From Lachnospiraceae bacterium (GTDB taxonomy: Bacteria; Bacillota; Clostridia; Lachnospirales; Lachnospiraceae), in NCBI GenBank assembly GCA_023663945.1, contig JAMPGL010000031.1, forward strand, positions 1 to 47,960: a stretch of 47,960 nucleotides of DNA, in the 5' to 3' direction. Positions within the stretch are counted from its first letter, which is position 1. Every line of letters starts with the position of its first letter. A model generated the notes under the pieces. The model worked only from the letters and a program-made list of their open reading frames with translations. It was not told where the DNA came from and did no database searches. Shown here one piece after another: positions 6,991-15,223 of this stretch. The position numbers were made by a program, and so were the translations under genes.

Positions 6991-8831
6991 TTGTTGACTT
7001 TTCGGTCGTAGGTCAGAATGCCGTTAACCTCCTCTTCCACATCGGAAAGCTGTGTGTATACGGCACCGCTGAGTCCCTGTTTCTTTAGCGGAAGCAGGGA
7101 TTTTTGAATCAGTTCCTCATAAGCGGAGCGAAATTCTTCCACGGTTTCATAGCGTTTGTAGCCGAAAACCCGTTCTACGCTGGTATGCCCCTTGACCGCG
7201 CAGGCATATCCTCCGTATTCGGAGAGGAAAAAGGCGCGGTTTTCCCATTTTTTGACAGAAACGGAAAGAGGGCGGAAATAGTTATGCACGCTGACAAAAT
7301 CACCGCAGTTCTGGTCAAACCATCCGCTGGCGGAGTCGATGGGTCTGGAAGGGTCGAGCTTACGGATCATTTCCGTGATGCGCACGGTGTCGAACTGCCC
7401 CCAGCCCTCGTTAAAGGGCACCCAGACAGCAATGGAAGGGAAAAATTTCAGATATTGAATGGTATCTGCGCATTCTTTTTCCCAAAAATCTCTTGCCTCC
7501 TTATTTTTGCGGGACAGGAGGGAATAGTGTGAATCCTTCAAGTGGGCGGACAGGGAAGGGGACAAGGTGGGAAGATAGCTGATTACAGGCATGTGGTAGT
7601 GGCTGCCGCCGTTTACCATGTCCTGGCAGACAATCATTCCCAGACGGTCGCAATGGTAGTACCAGCGCGCGCTTTCCACCTTAATGTGCTTGCGCAGCAT
7701 ATTAAAGCCCAATGATTTCATGGTCTCAATGTCATAGAGAAGTGCCTCATCTGAGGGAGCGGTGTAGAGCCCGTCTGGCCAATAGCCCTGATCTAAAACT
7801 CCCATAAGGAAATAGGGCTGATGATTCAGGCAAAATACGGGTTTGCCGGAAAGCTCCCCCTCAGCCTGCTTTTCAACAGAAAAAATGCGCATGGCAAAAT
7901 AGCTGTCAACCCGGTCTTCGCCAAAACATAGCTTTGCGTCATATAAAAAGGGCGTTTCGGGGCTCCAGGGATGGAAGTCCTCCCCGGGGATAGTCAAAGC
8001 GAGGGAGGCGGACACCGTGCTGCGGCGGTCGCCGGATGATGCCGGGGAGCCGGGCTGCTTGGATTGTAATTCAATGGAACCGGAAGCGATTTCCCTGCCC
8101 TCCGCCAGAAGGGAGACCATAAGGGGAGGAACCGTGCCCTGCACGGAAGCGGTTATATGAACGGTGACCTTCTGCGCGTCATAATCCGTGTCAAACCATA
8201 GGGATTCTACATGAGATGCTGGAACCTGTTCCAGCCACACGGTCTGCCAGATTCCGCTCTGCGCCGTATAAAAAATTCCGCCCCGTTCCAAGGTCTGCTT
8301 TCCTTTGGCTTCGTCATTTTCGCCGGTGGAATCCTGAACTTTCAAAAGAAGCTCATTGTGCTCCGGCTGTAAAAAGTCTGTAATGTCCGCCGTGAAGGGA
8401 AGGTAACCGCCCTGATGGGAAGTCACAGCCTGTCCATTGATAAACAGCTTGGCATAATAGTCCACCGCTCCAAAGTGGAGCAGCAGACGATTATGAGAGG
8501 AAAAAGTATTTTGAATAATGGGAAGGCTTGTCCGATACCAGAGAAACTGGTGAGGGAGAAGCTGCCGGTTTACGCCTGAAAGCGAACTTTCAGGAGAAAA
8601 CGGCACCAAAATCTGACCATCGTAAGAAGAAGGCGGCGTGTCCGTGTCCGTGAATGCATAGTCCCACAGACCGTTCAAAACCGTATAGTCATTCCGGCGC
8701 ATCTGAGGACGGGGATATTCCGCCAGCAGATTGGCAGGGTCAAGGCGTTCGCCCCAGACAGTAGTAAGCGCTGTGAGCTTATCATCTTTGTGAGGACGGA
8801 TAATACTTTTAATGGCATCTGAAAGATTCAT
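6981..8831 (-). CDS. Glycoside hydrolase family 2 enzyme (beta-galactosidase/beta-glucuronidase-like)
   Basis: A 616-residue protein with GH2 order. The N-terminal sugar-binding jelly roll (LNGLWDYAFTDT, LLLHFGAVDYYAKLFINGQ) is followed by an immunoglobulin-like middle domain and a C-terminal TIM barrel. The acid/base Glu475 lies in VPFNEGWGQ and the likely nucleophile Glu538 in FLSEYGG, a separation typical of the family. FNMLRKHIKVESARWYYHCDRLGM is the standard barrel-entry motif. There is no signal peptide, so the enzyme is cytoplasmic. The ATG at 8831 follows AAGGAG; an in-frame ATG at 8852 lacks one. Which beta-linked sugar is cut cannot be decided. The stop codon lies inside the repeat arm at 6976-6990. 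Confidence 0.9.
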   Translation of the reverse strand: MNLSDAIKSIIRPHKDDKLTALTTVWGERLDPANLLAEYPRPQMRRNDYTVLNGLWDYAFTDTDTPPSSYDGQILVPFSPESSLSGVNRQLLPHQFLWYRTSLPIIQNTFSSHNRLLLHFGAVDYYAKLFINGQAVTSHQGGYLPFTADITDFLQPEHNELLLKVQDSTGENDEAKGKQTLERGGIFYTAQSGIWQTVWLEQVPASHVESLWFDTDYDAQKVTVHITASVQGTVPPLMVSLLAEGREIASGSIELQSKQPGSPASSGDRRSTVSASLALTIPGEDFHPWSPETPFLYDAKLCFGEDRVDSYFAMRIFSVEKQAEGELSGKPVFCLNHQPYFLMGVLDQGYWPDGLYTAPSDEALLYDIETMKSLGFNMLRKHIKVESARWYYHCDRLGMIVCQDMVNGGSHYHMPVISYLPTLSPSLSAHLKDSHYSLLSRKNKEARDFWEKECADTIQYLKFFPSIAVWVPFNEGWGQFDTVRITEMIRKLDPSRPIDSASGWFDQNCGDFVSVHNYFRPLSVSVKKWENRAFFLSEYGGYACAVKGHTSVERVFGYKRYETVEEFRSAYEELIQKSLLPLKKQGLSGAVYTQLSDVEEEVNGILTYDRKVNKLS

Positions 8832-8961
8832 AGTAATTCTCCTTATGTGCATAGATGCAAAAGTGAGCTTCTCAATTGTTATGTTGTTTACTATATCTTA
8901 TACAGTATACCATAGATTCAAAAATAGTAACAGTTCAAACAGACTATTGATAAAAATAGGG

Positions 8962-9150
8962 CTAAATATAGTTTAACTGCCAGAAATCAAAGCTTGTGTT
9001 TCTGCCCCTTTCATAGGAGAGAAGCTCGCTGAACGAGTCGTGAAGAGTGGAATATTCTTCCCAACAGTCCTCCCTGCTGTCTTTTGTCTGGCTCAGCCGG
9101 CTGTTTTCAGCCGGGGATAAATGCTTGTGATGATTGGATGATTTTAACAT
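8962..9150 (-). CDS. Small protein of unknown function (62 residues)
   Basis: A charged, hydrophilic 62-residue product (starts MLKSSNHHKHL, ends DFWQLNYI) with no membrane segment and no motif that I recognise. The ATG at 9150 was chosen because AGGAGAG precedes it with good spacing; the open frame extends to 9216. It sits alone upstream of the GH2 gene on the same strand, with about 110 bases between. The ribosome binding site is the main reason to believe it is real. Confidence 0.4.
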   Translation of the reverse strand: MLKSSNHHKHLSPAENSRLSQTKDSREDCWEEYSTLHDSFSELLSYERGRNTSFDFWQLNYI

Positions 9151-9374
9151 GTAATGCTCTCCTGTTCTTATTATGCTATTCATTATAAAAGGAAAATGTG
9201 ACGTGAAAATGTGCATTCCCTAAATTTAATCATATGATTCTTATAGATTTATTATTCATTTATTAAAAATAACTAAAGGCAAAATCCGGGTTATGTGATA
9301 TGATAGTAAATGATTTAACTACAGAAGACTGTTAAAATAATGTGGTTTCAGAATATTGTGAAATAGAGGAAGCA

Positions 9375-10145
9375 ATGGATACGGAAGAATTATTAAAAAA
9401 AAGATTTGCCGAGCTGGCGCAGAAGTGCTATCAGAAGAACCAATATACTTTTGCCGGTTTTTTGGGGCTGGCGGATGCAGCCTGCTTTTATGAGATGGAG
9501 CGTGAGCTGTCTTATGTTCCCTATACGCTATGGGGAGGCTATGAGGGAGCGGAGCGGGTGATGATTCGCTTTGGAAGCGCGGAAATGCTGGGGTATGAGG
9601 AGGCGTTTCCGATTGTATGCTTAAAAGTCTCTCCGCTGGCGGAAAAGTTTTCCGATGAACTGACTCATAGAGATTATCTGGGAGCATTGATGAATCTGGG
9701 GATAGAAAGGGAGATTTTGGGAGATATTCTCATTGAAGAGAAAACAGCGTGGATATTCTGCACGCAAAATATGGCGGAATTTATTTCAGAAAATATGGTA
9801 AAAGTGAAACATACTACGGTATTATGCGCAGAGTCGCAAGAAATACCGTCTTTCGGCTCTAGGGATATTCAGGAGCTGAAGCTTCAGCTTTCATCCGAAA
9901 GAATAGACGGCATGATTGCAAAGGCATATAAGCTGTCAAGAAGCGATTCCGCCGAATTGTTCCGGCAGAAGAAGGTTTTTGTGGAAGGAAGACTGTGCGA
10001 AAACAGCAGCCGTCTGCTCAAGGCAGGAGAAACGGTAAGCGTGAGAGGATATGGGAAATTTGAGTACCGGGGTGAAACGGGAATCAGCAGAAAAGGGAAA
10101 TTAAATGTGCTGATCGGCTGTTACGGGAAAATTAAAAATAGGTGA
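9375..10145 (+). CDS. YlmH-type S4-domain RNA-binding protein
   Basis: The 256-residue product matches the YlmH family in length and layout: an N-terminal domain with NQYTFAGFLGLADAACFYEM, a central domain with SPLAEKFSDELTHRDYLGALMNLGIEREILGDI, and a C-terminal S4 RNA-binding domain around residues 178-235 (SERIDGMIAKAYKLSRSDSAELFRQKKVFVEGR). S4 proteins of this type bind rRNA or peptidyl-tRNA-blocked 50S subunits. In most Firmicutes ylmH sits in the cell-division cluster; here it stands with a permease gene. The ATG at 9375 follows AGAGGAAGCA; an upstream in-frame GTG at 9342 is less likely. Confidence 0.88.
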   Translation: MDTEELLKKRFAELAQKCYQKNQYTFAGFLGLADAACFYEMERELSYVPYTLWGGYEGAERVMIRFGSAEMLGYEEAFPIVCLKVSPLAEKFSDELTHRDYLGALMNLGIEREILGDILIEEKTAWIFCTQNMAEFISENMVKVKHTTVLCAESQEIPSFGSRDIQELKLQLSSERIDGMIAKAYKLSRSDSAELFRQKKVFVEGRLCENSSRLLKAGETVSVRGYGKFEYRGETGISRKGKLNVLIGCYGKIKNR

Positions 10146-10157
10146 GGAGAAAATAAG

Positions 10158-11096
10158 ATGTTGCTTTTGGAACAAATGGCAGTGCTTTTTCTGCTGATGG
10201 GGATTGGATATTTGTGCAGCCTGAAAGGGATTATTACAGACGAGGTAAGTAAAAAGCTGTCGGCAATCGTGGTGAATGTGGCAAATCCGGCACTTGTCCT
10301 CAGCGGAGCTTTGGGGGAGGAGAAAATTCAGGGAGAGGAACTGCTGATGACGATTATCATCATAATAGTGGTTTATCTGGCACTGCTCTTGACAGCTCAG
10401 ATTCTTCCGGCGCTGCTTCGCGTTGAAAAAGGAAGCCGGGGGACTTATAAGGCAATGACTGTCTTTTCCAACATTGGATTTATGGGATTTCCGGTGGTCG
10501 CCGCCCTTTACGGTAACGGGGCAATCCTTTATGCCGCGCTGTTCACAATCCCTTATAATATTCTGATTTATACCTATGGAATTTCGTCCATGTCAGCCGG
10601 GGAGAAAGAGCAGACAGCAGGAGAGAGTGAAACGTCCGGCATGTCCTTTTTGCTGGGCAGAATTTTGAATGTGGGCGTGATTGCATGCATTGTGACCATG
10701 ATCATTTACTTTTTCCGGATACCGGTGCCCAAAGTGGCGGCGGATACTATTACTCATTTGAGCAACTTGACGGCTCCATTGAGCATGATGGTGATTGGCG
10801 CTTCTCTTGCATCGATTAATCTGAAAAAGTTATTTATGGACGTGAGACTGCTTCTGTTCTCCGCAATTAAACTGCTTTTGATTCCTATGGCGGGAATGCT
10901 GGTGATCCGGCAGTTTGTGAATAATGAGATTATCTGCGGAGTGTGCCTTGTGATGCTGGCAACGCCGGTAGGAAGCATGACCGCCATGCTGGCGCAGCAG
11001 TATGACGGAGATTATGAGATGGCGTCAAAGGGCGTGGCGCTGACCACGATTTTGTCGGTGGCGACGATTCCGCTGGTGTCGATGCTGGTGATGTGA
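10158..11096 (+). CDS. Auxin efflux carrier (AEC)-family permease
   Basis: A 312-residue integral membrane protein with about ten hydrophobic helices in two halves. The N-terminus (FLLMGIGYLCSLKGIITDEVSKKLSAIVVNVANPALVLSGAL) and the C-terminus (CLVMLATPVGSMTAMLAQQYDGDYEMASKGVALTTILS) carry the family's conserved helix-break motifs. Bacterial members transport organic acids such as malate or malonate; the substrate here is unknown. It starts 12 bases after the YlmH-like gene with GAGGAG before the ATG, so the two probably share a transcript. Confidence 0.88.
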   Translation: MLLLEQMAVLFLLMGIGYLCSLKGIITDEVSKKLSAIVVNVANPALVLSGALGEEKIQGEELLMTIIIIIVVYLALLLTAQILPALLRVEKGSRGTYKAMTVFSNIGFMGFPVVAALYGNGAILYAALFTIPYNILIYTYGISSMSAGEKEQTAGESETSGMSFLLGRILNVGVIACIVTMIIYFFRIPVPKVAADTITHLSNLTAPLSMMVIGASLASINLKKLFMDVRLLLFSAIKLLLIPMAGMLVIRQFVNNEIICGVCLVMLATPVGSMTAMLAQQYDGDYEMASKGVALTTILSVATIPLVSMLVM

Positions 11097-11367
11097 GGAG
11101 TTGCTTGTGCACTTTTTACAAATAATATCTTGCAGATTTTTGTGCAAAACAGCTTATGAAATTTCAGAGTAAGAGAGTTATAATTAGCTTGAACGTGTGG
11201 CAGAGAGCGTAAATCCGGTTACCTGCCGCGCGTTTTTTGTGTGATAGGAAATTCTTTCGAGAAGAGAAGATAATCGCGAAGCGACTTTCTCATGTAATAG
11301 GAAATTTTTTAGGGAGTGGAAGAGCTGAAGGTTCTTTCCAAGAAAAATTTGCGGAGGAGAATAAGTT
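11097..11367. other. Intergenic region with a short repeated motif
   Basis: The motif GTRATAGGAAATT occurs at 11241-11253 and again at 11294-11306. Between them lies the palindrome-like ATCGCGAAGCGACT. I see no open frame. The region supplies the leader of the second MATE gene, which has GGAGGAG just before its ATG. Confidence 0.4.
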
Positions 11368-12792
11368 ATGGAGACAAATAGCAATTCATTTTTAAGAGAA
11401 GAGCCGGTAGGAGGGCTGATGAGGAAATATGCCGTACCGTGTATTATTTCACTGCTCGTGGGAGCTTTGTATAATATTGTTGACCAGATTTTCATTGCAA
11501 ATGCATCGTATCTGGGTTCTTATGGAAATGCGGCAAATACGGTTGTATTCCCTCTGACGGTAATTGCACTGGCGATAGCCGTTATGGTGGGAGACGGATG
11601 CTGTGCATTTGTAAGTTTGAGTCTGGGCAGGGAGAAACCGGAGGATGCGGGGAAAAGCGTGGGAAATTCCATCGTGCTTACACTGGTTTTTGGCCTGATG
11701 CTGTGTGCAATTTATCTTGTGTTCAGTAACCGGATTATTGCAATGTTTGGAGGCACGGTGAACGAGGAAACATTCCGCCATTCAAAGGAATATTTCTTCT
11801 GGATTTCCATCGGGATTCCCTTTTATATGTTCGGGCAGGCGATGAACCCGGTGATTCGCGCGGACGGAAGCCCGAAATATGCTATGGCATCAACGCTTGC
11901 GGGCGCAGTGGTGAATATAATCCTTGACCCGCTTTTCATATTCGGGTTTCGATGGGGAATGATGGGAGCGGCAGTTGCAACAGTGATTGGTCAGGTTGTG
12001 ACGGCGGTTTTGGCAGCGTGGTATCTGACCCGCACAAAGATAATAAAGCTGTCCGGCGGGGACTTTAAGCTAAACGGCGGGATTACAGGGCGGACGCTGG
12101 TTCTCGGCATTTGCAGCTTTTTATCGCAAATATCGCTTGTGGCATCAATGGCGGCTATCAACAATATGATTAGAAAATACGGAGCGCTGGATGCGGTGTT
12201 CGGCCAGGAACAATATGCACAAATTCCAATGGCTGTGGTGGGAATCGTGATGAAGTTTTTTCAGATTGTAATATCCATTGTAGTCGGGATGGCGGCGGGA
12301 TGCATTCCGATTGTCGGGTACAATATGGGTGCAGGATTAAATGACCGGGTAAAAGAAATTTTCACAAAACTGCTGGCGGCGGAGACGGCTGTGGGCTTGC
12401 TGGCACTTCTGATTGTTGAATTTTGTCCTGCGGGGCTTATCGGCATTTTCGGCGCCGCCAACGAGAGCGCCTATTATACGGAATTTGCAATCCGTGCATT
12501 CCGCATCTATCTATGCATGGTGGTGTTTGCCTGCGTAAATAAAGCCGCATTTATCTTTTTACAGGCAATGGGAAAAGCAGTGGTGTCCACAATGCTTTCT
12601 ATGGTCAGGGAGATTGTGTTCGGCGTTGGCTTTGCGCTCCTTTTGCCGAGGTTTTACGGGCTTGACGGAGTTTTGTATTCCATGCCGGTATCCGATATAT
12701 TAACATTTATCATTTCAGCGGTTATTATTGTGCTCACTTATAAACAGTTGAATGCGTATGCCATTTCAGACACTAAAAATATGCCATTTTAG
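11368..12792 (+). CDS. MATE-family efflux transporter
   Basis: A 474-residue protein with the two-fold MATE repeat: MRKYAVPCIISLLVGALYNIVDQIFIAN in the first half and ICSFLSQISLVASMAAINNMI in the second. The Asp and Asn residues around NIVDQIF and the VVGIVMKFFQIVISI helix are typical of the DinF/NorM group. It exports drugs or metabolites across the inner membrane. GGAGGAG precedes the ATG. It is clearly paralogous to, but quite diverged from, the MATE gene at 5329. No linked regulator remains; the XRE gene downstream is broken. Confidence 0.9.
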   Translation: METNSNSFLREEPVGGLMRKYAVPCIISLLVGALYNIVDQIFIANASYLGSYGNAANTVVFPLTVIALAIAVMVGDGCCAFVSLSLGREKPEDAGKSVGNSIVLTLVFGLMLCAIYLVFSNRIIAMFGGTVNEETFRHSKEYFFWISIGIPFYMFGQAMNPVIRADGSPKYAMASTLAGAVVNIILDPLFIFGFRWGMMGAAVATVIGQVVTAVLAAWYLTRTKIIKLSGGDFKLNGGITGRTLVLGICSFLSQISLVASMAAINNMIRKYGALDAVFGQEQYAQIPMAVVGIVMKFFQIVISIVVGMAAGCIPIVGYNMGAGLNDRVKEIFTKLLAAETAVGLLALLIVEFCPAGLIGIFGAANESAYYTEFAIRAFRIYLCMVVFACVNKAAFIFLQAMGKAVVSTMLSMVREIVFGVGFALLLPRFYGLDGVLYSMPVSDILTFIISAVIIVLTYKQLNAYAISDTKNMPF

Positions 12793-12816
12793 ATAGTATT
12801 TTCATGAGGTGTTTAC

Positions 12817-13030
12817 ATGGCGGAAAGAATTAATCAGCATAAAAATCCTTTAGTAGGAAAAAACATTAAAATTACAGCTTAAGGGAATTTCTATAAATAT
12901 TGGCACTTATTCAAAAATAGAAAATGGGCGCAACAATCCAACTGTTGATTTGCTGATTGCCCTTACTGAAATTTTTTCCTGCGATTTTAACGCTTTTTTT
13001 GTCCAGCCGGATGAAAGCCGTTTTTTGTAA
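12817..13030 (+). pseudogene. XRE-family regulator with an internal deletion
   Basis: The ATG at 12817 starts MAERINQHKNPLVGKNIKI and stops after 21 codons. In another frame the sequence resumes with ISINIGTYSKIENGRNNPTVDLLIALTEIF and ends at the TAA at 13028-13030. The helix 1-2 segment of the HTH_3 fold is missing, and the recognition helix and dimer helices remain. This is a decayed repressor. It lies directly before the MntA/HepT operon. Confidence 0.7.
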
Positions 13031-13034
13031 ATAG

Positions 13035-13063
13035 TTGTAATTATTCAATCCTTGCGGTACAAT
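13035..13063 (+). promoter_or_regulatory. Promoter of the mntA/hepT pair
   Basis: TTGTAA at 13035-13040 and TACAAT at 13058-13063 are 17 bp apart and end 22 bases before the mntA start codon. AAGGG precedes the ATG. Confidence 0.55.
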
Positions 13064-13085
13064 AAAACAAAAAGGGCAAATCAGA

Positions 13086-13406
13086 ATGAAGTTAAACGAC
13101 ATTATTACAATATTAAAACAAGTTTATAGCAAATACGATAATATACGGCTGGGGATAGCAGGCTCTTACGCAAATAGCACTCAAAAACCGTCCAGTGATA
13201 TAGATATTGTCATAGAAGGGGATTCTATGAGAGTTGACATTATGGAATACATCAAGAGTTTATTTGATATAACAGTGGATGTATTATGGGTAGATTTAAT
13301 GAAAAAAGAAGACGATGAGTTAGACCGGTTTGCAATAGAAAATGGATTACCGATAAATAAGTATTCTGTATATAAAACAGTCATGCAGGAAGTCAGGTGG
13401 ATATGA
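13086..13406 (+). CDS. mntA: MntA-like minimal nucleotidyltransferase antitoxin
   Basis: The 106-residue product carries the nucleotidyltransferase signature GS(YAN)S at residues 26-27, followed by SSDIDIVI with the metal-binding Asp38 and Asp40. In type VII toxin-antitoxin systems such proteins AMPylate the HEPN toxin on a tyrosine and so neutralise it. The third conserved Asp is likely in TVDVLWVDLM. The stop codon TGA overlaps the ATG of hepT (ATGA), the usual arrangement of the pair. Function is inferred from motif and pairing. Confidence 0.85.
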   Translation: MKLNDIITILKQVYSKYDNIRLGIAGSYANSTQKPSSDIDIVIEGDSMRVDIMEYIKSLFDITVDVLWVDLMKKEDDELDRFAIENGLPINKYSVYKTVMQEVRWI

Positions 13407-13774
13407 CCAAATCATACAAAAAAGACATACAACTATTAATATCAATATTACAAAGACAAAATGACATCAAAGAAGTAATAAAGCGGTTTGAATGCAATCA
13501 AAATAATTTAGAGCAGGACAAAATGGCTTTTGATTTATGTGCTTTTTATATGGCACAAATAGGCGAAGCATCCAAAATGTTAACGGATGATACTCAAAAT
13601 TCTTTAATGTGTATCAATTCCAGTGTATTAAAGGCATTTAGAAATATGATAGACCACACTTATGAAAAAGTTAACAAGAAATATTTAAAAGCATATATTT
13701 TCAGTATGATAGAAGCAAAGGCGATAACAGAAGTAAAGAATCGGATAAATTATTGTAATGAAAATGCAGAGTAA
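13403..13774 (+). CDS. hepT: HepT-like HEPN ribonuclease toxin
   Basis: The 123-residue all-helical product belongs to the DUF86/HepT group. The HEPN active motif Rx4H followed by xY is present as RNMIDHTY near residue 80. The Arg and His cut RNA, and the Tyr is the residue AMPylated by MntA in studied systems. The ATG at 13403 overlaps the mntA stop; a GTG at 13397 is an alternative start. Together with mntA it forms a probable stabilisation or phage-defence module. Confidence 0.85.
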   Translation: MTKSYKKDIQLLISILQRQNDIKEVIKRFECNQNNLEQDKMAFDLCAFYMAQIGEASKMLTDDTQNSLMCINSSVLKAFRNMIDHTYEKVNKKYLKAYIFSMIEAKAITEVKNRINYCNENAE

Positions 13775-13839
13775 AATATCCATCTTGGGTATTACCTTTC
13801 AGCTTTTCATCATTCAGTCGGACTGATGTAACGTAAATT

Positions 13840-13867
13840 TTGCGTCCCTTGTTCTTTTGTCTATAAT
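13840..13867 (+). promoter_or_regulatory. Promoter reading into a structured non-coding stretch
   Basis: TTGCGT at 13840-13845 and a perfect TATAAT at 13862-13867 are separated by 16 bp. No open reading frame of useful size follows on this strand before 14281. Confidence 0.5.
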
Positions 13868-13869
13868 AT

Positions 13870-13976
13870 GCCTAGCGTCTAGGCTGTTACAAAGCACTTA
13901 GTGAGGTGGATTTTCAGTTGGATAAATTAGAATAGCCACTATGAGCAACTGAAAATCATAGTGAACTTAGTGCGAC
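13870..13976 (+). ncRNA. Candidate structured RNA of unknown class
   Basis: A hairpin GCCTAG-CGT-CTAGGC at 13870-13884 is followed by a long imperfect inverted repeat. GCACTTAG at 13894-13901 and GATTTTCAGTTG at 13909-13920 pair with CAACTGAAAATC at 13945-13956 and the ACTTAGTGC end near 13973. CACTATGA at 13937-13944 can instead pair with TCATAGTG at 13956-13963, so two folds exclude each other. A good promoter ends just upstream. It could be a regulatory RNA, a leader or an element end; I recognise no known class. Confidence 0.35.
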
Positions 13977-14046
13977 TGACTGGTACGGTTAGTTAAGGAA
14001 ATAAAAGTATATTTTAAGGATATATTTACTTGTATTTAATATTTCG

Positions 14047-14235
14047 TTATTTTTTTCGTTCACTCCGCCCGACCAAATAATCTATAGAGCATCCATAAAA
14101 ATCAGCTAATTTTATCAAAATATCAATCGGAAAATCTCGAACCCCACGCTCATACCGCGAATAAACATCTCTATGCAATCCTAATATGGAAGAAAGTTCT
14201 TTAATTGTAAGGTCATTATCAATTCTGAAATAAGA
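14047..14235 (-). pseudogene. XRE-family HTH regulator lacking its start
   Basis: On the minus strand an open frame reads NDLTIKELSSILGLHRDVYSRYERG, then DFPIDILIKLADFYGCSIDYLVGRS, and ends at the TAA at 14047-14049. This is most of an HTH_3 domain. An in-frame TAG lies just upstream of the first recognisable residues and no ATG, GTG or TTG start is present. The N-terminal ten or so residues are therefore lost. Confidence 0.6.
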
Positions 14236-14280
14236 CTATTTGGTCTTGCGACAAAAACAGATAAAAGAAAGGGTAGAAAA

Positions 14281-14511
14281 ATGGAAGAACTATATTCAAT
14301 CATGCGGGAACTTTTAGAAGTGAAATATAATCAAGAATCTCTATTATATTCCTTAAAAACAGTAGAAACTACATATACGGATGAACAGCAGACAGAAGCC
14401 AAATTGGTTGCCAACAATGCAAAGTATTATTTAAATGCATTACAAGAGGATTTAAAAACAATCATCAACCGATTAGACGGTTACATAGCAGAGTCTCCGA
14501 AAAAACAATAA
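14281..14511 (+). CDS. Small helical protein of unknown function (76 residues)
   Basis: The product is an acidic, probably all-alpha protein (starts MEELYSIMRELLEVKYNQ, ends YIAESPKKQ) with heptad-like leucines that could form a helical hairpin. AAAGGG precedes the ATG. A strong bidirectional terminator follows at 14514. I cannot assign a family. It lies between two XRE regulator genes, which is typical of accessory or element-borne islands. Confidence 0.55.
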   Translation: MEELYSIMRELLEVKYNQESLLYSLKTVETTYTDEQQTEAKLVANNAKYYLNALQEDLKTIINRLDGYIAESPKKQ

Positions 14512-14513
14512 CA

Positions 14514-14556
14514 AAATAGGCAGCAACATTATAAAAAATGTAACCGCCTATTTTTT
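14514..14556. terminator. Bidirectional terminator between convergent small genes
   Basis: AAAATAGGC near 14514 pairs with GCCTATTTT near 14546, and the inner ACATT and AATGT segments also pair. T-runs flank the stem on both strands. It ends the 14281 gene on the plus strand and the XRE gene on the minus strand, overlapping the last codons of the latter. Confidence 0.75.
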
Positions 14557-14772
14557 CGGGTATTCGGATTTGATATTACTGGCGCATGTAATATAATCCA
14601 TAGATACATTATAGAATTTAGCAAGGATCAGGAGACTGTCAACAGGGATTCTTGTCTTACCGCTTTCATAATCAGCGTAGGTTCTTTGCCCAACATGCAG
14701 TAAGTCAGCAACCTTCTGCTGTGTCAAAGAATTATCTTCTCTGATCTCTCTTATTCTTTCATTATATCGCAT
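14548..14772 (-). CDS. XRE-family (Cro/CI-like) transcriptional regulator
   Basis: The 74-residue product is one HTH_3 domain: RIREIREDNSLTQQKVADLLHVGQRTYADYESGKTRIPVDSLLILAKFYNVSMDYI, including the recognition helix GQRTYADYESG. The ATG at 14772 follows GAGGTGA at ideal distance. It is divergent from the gene at 14924. A perfect 7-3-7 palindrome in the intergenic promoter (14826-14842) is its likely operator. It probably controls itself and the envelope cassette downstream. Confidence 0.85.
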   Translation of the reverse strand: MRYNERIREIREDNSLTQQKVADLLHVGQRTYADYESGKTRIPVDSLLILAKFYNVSMDYITCASNIKSEYPKK

Positions 14773-14817
14773 GAATATTGTCACCTCAAAAATAGTATAA
14801 AGGAAAACAAAAATGTA

Positions 14818-14846
14818 TTGACTTTTAGAGTTATAAACTCTAGAAT
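14818..14846 (+). promoter_or_regulatory. Promoter with palindromic operator in the spacer
   Basis: TTGACT at 14818-14823 and TAGAAT at 14841-14846 are 17 bp apart. The palindrome TAGAGTT-ATA-AACTCTA at 14826-14842 fills the spacer. A further half-site TAGAGTT lies at 14883-14889. This is a classic site for a small Cro/CI-type repressor such as the divergent gene product. Confidence 0.7.
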
Positions 14847-14923
14847 GGTTATGTGATTGTAAAAATATTGTAGAGAAAAAGTTTAGAGTTAATTCACCAA
14901 ATTTTTACAGACAAGGAGGACAT

Positions 14924-15205
14924 ATGCTTACAAAGGATTTTAAAGAAAAAGAGATTCGAGAATTGCATAAGATTGGAAAGCAGCTGGAAAATGTTGATGT
15001 CAAAATTCCATCCATTGAAGAACAGGAAGAGGCAAAAAAAATCATTGAACAAATATTACCTCCAAAGGATAAGGGGTATGTGACAATGAACTATGTTCGG
15101 GATGTGCTAATCGGACTTGGATATGCGGAAAAGCATTTTCGTCATAGTTCCATGCTTGATGACATTAAAGAAAATACTCTGCATGATATTTCAGAGTACA
15201 AATAA
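14924..15205 (+). CDS. Hypothetical protein heading the envelope cassette (93 residues)
   Basis: A soluble, charged protein (starts MLTKDFKEKEIRELHKIGK, ends LHDISEYK). It has an N-terminal lysine/glutamate-rich helix and a more compact C-terminal part (GYVTMNYVRDVLIGLGYAEKHF). I recognise no domain. AAGGAGG precedes the ATG. The gene is the first under the operator-bearing promoter at 14818 and is followed 18 bases later by the LRR lipoprotein, so co-transcription is likely. Confidence 0.6.
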   Translation: MLTKDFKEKEIRELHKIGKQLENVDVKIPSIEEQEEAKKIIEQILPPKDKGYVTMNYVRDVLIGLGYAEKHFRHSSMLDDIKENTLHDISEYK

Positions 15206-15223
15206 TTTTAGGAGGCTGCTTTG

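Noticed and set aside
7104-7532. 142-residue plus-strand open frame inside the GH2 gene
   Set aside because: The opposite strand encodes a GH2 enzyme with both catalytic Glu residues; the plus-strand frame has no motif or ribosome binding site.
13894-13976. Retron msr-msd RNA
   Set aside because: The inverted repeats are suggestive, but no reverse transcriptase gene lies nearby.
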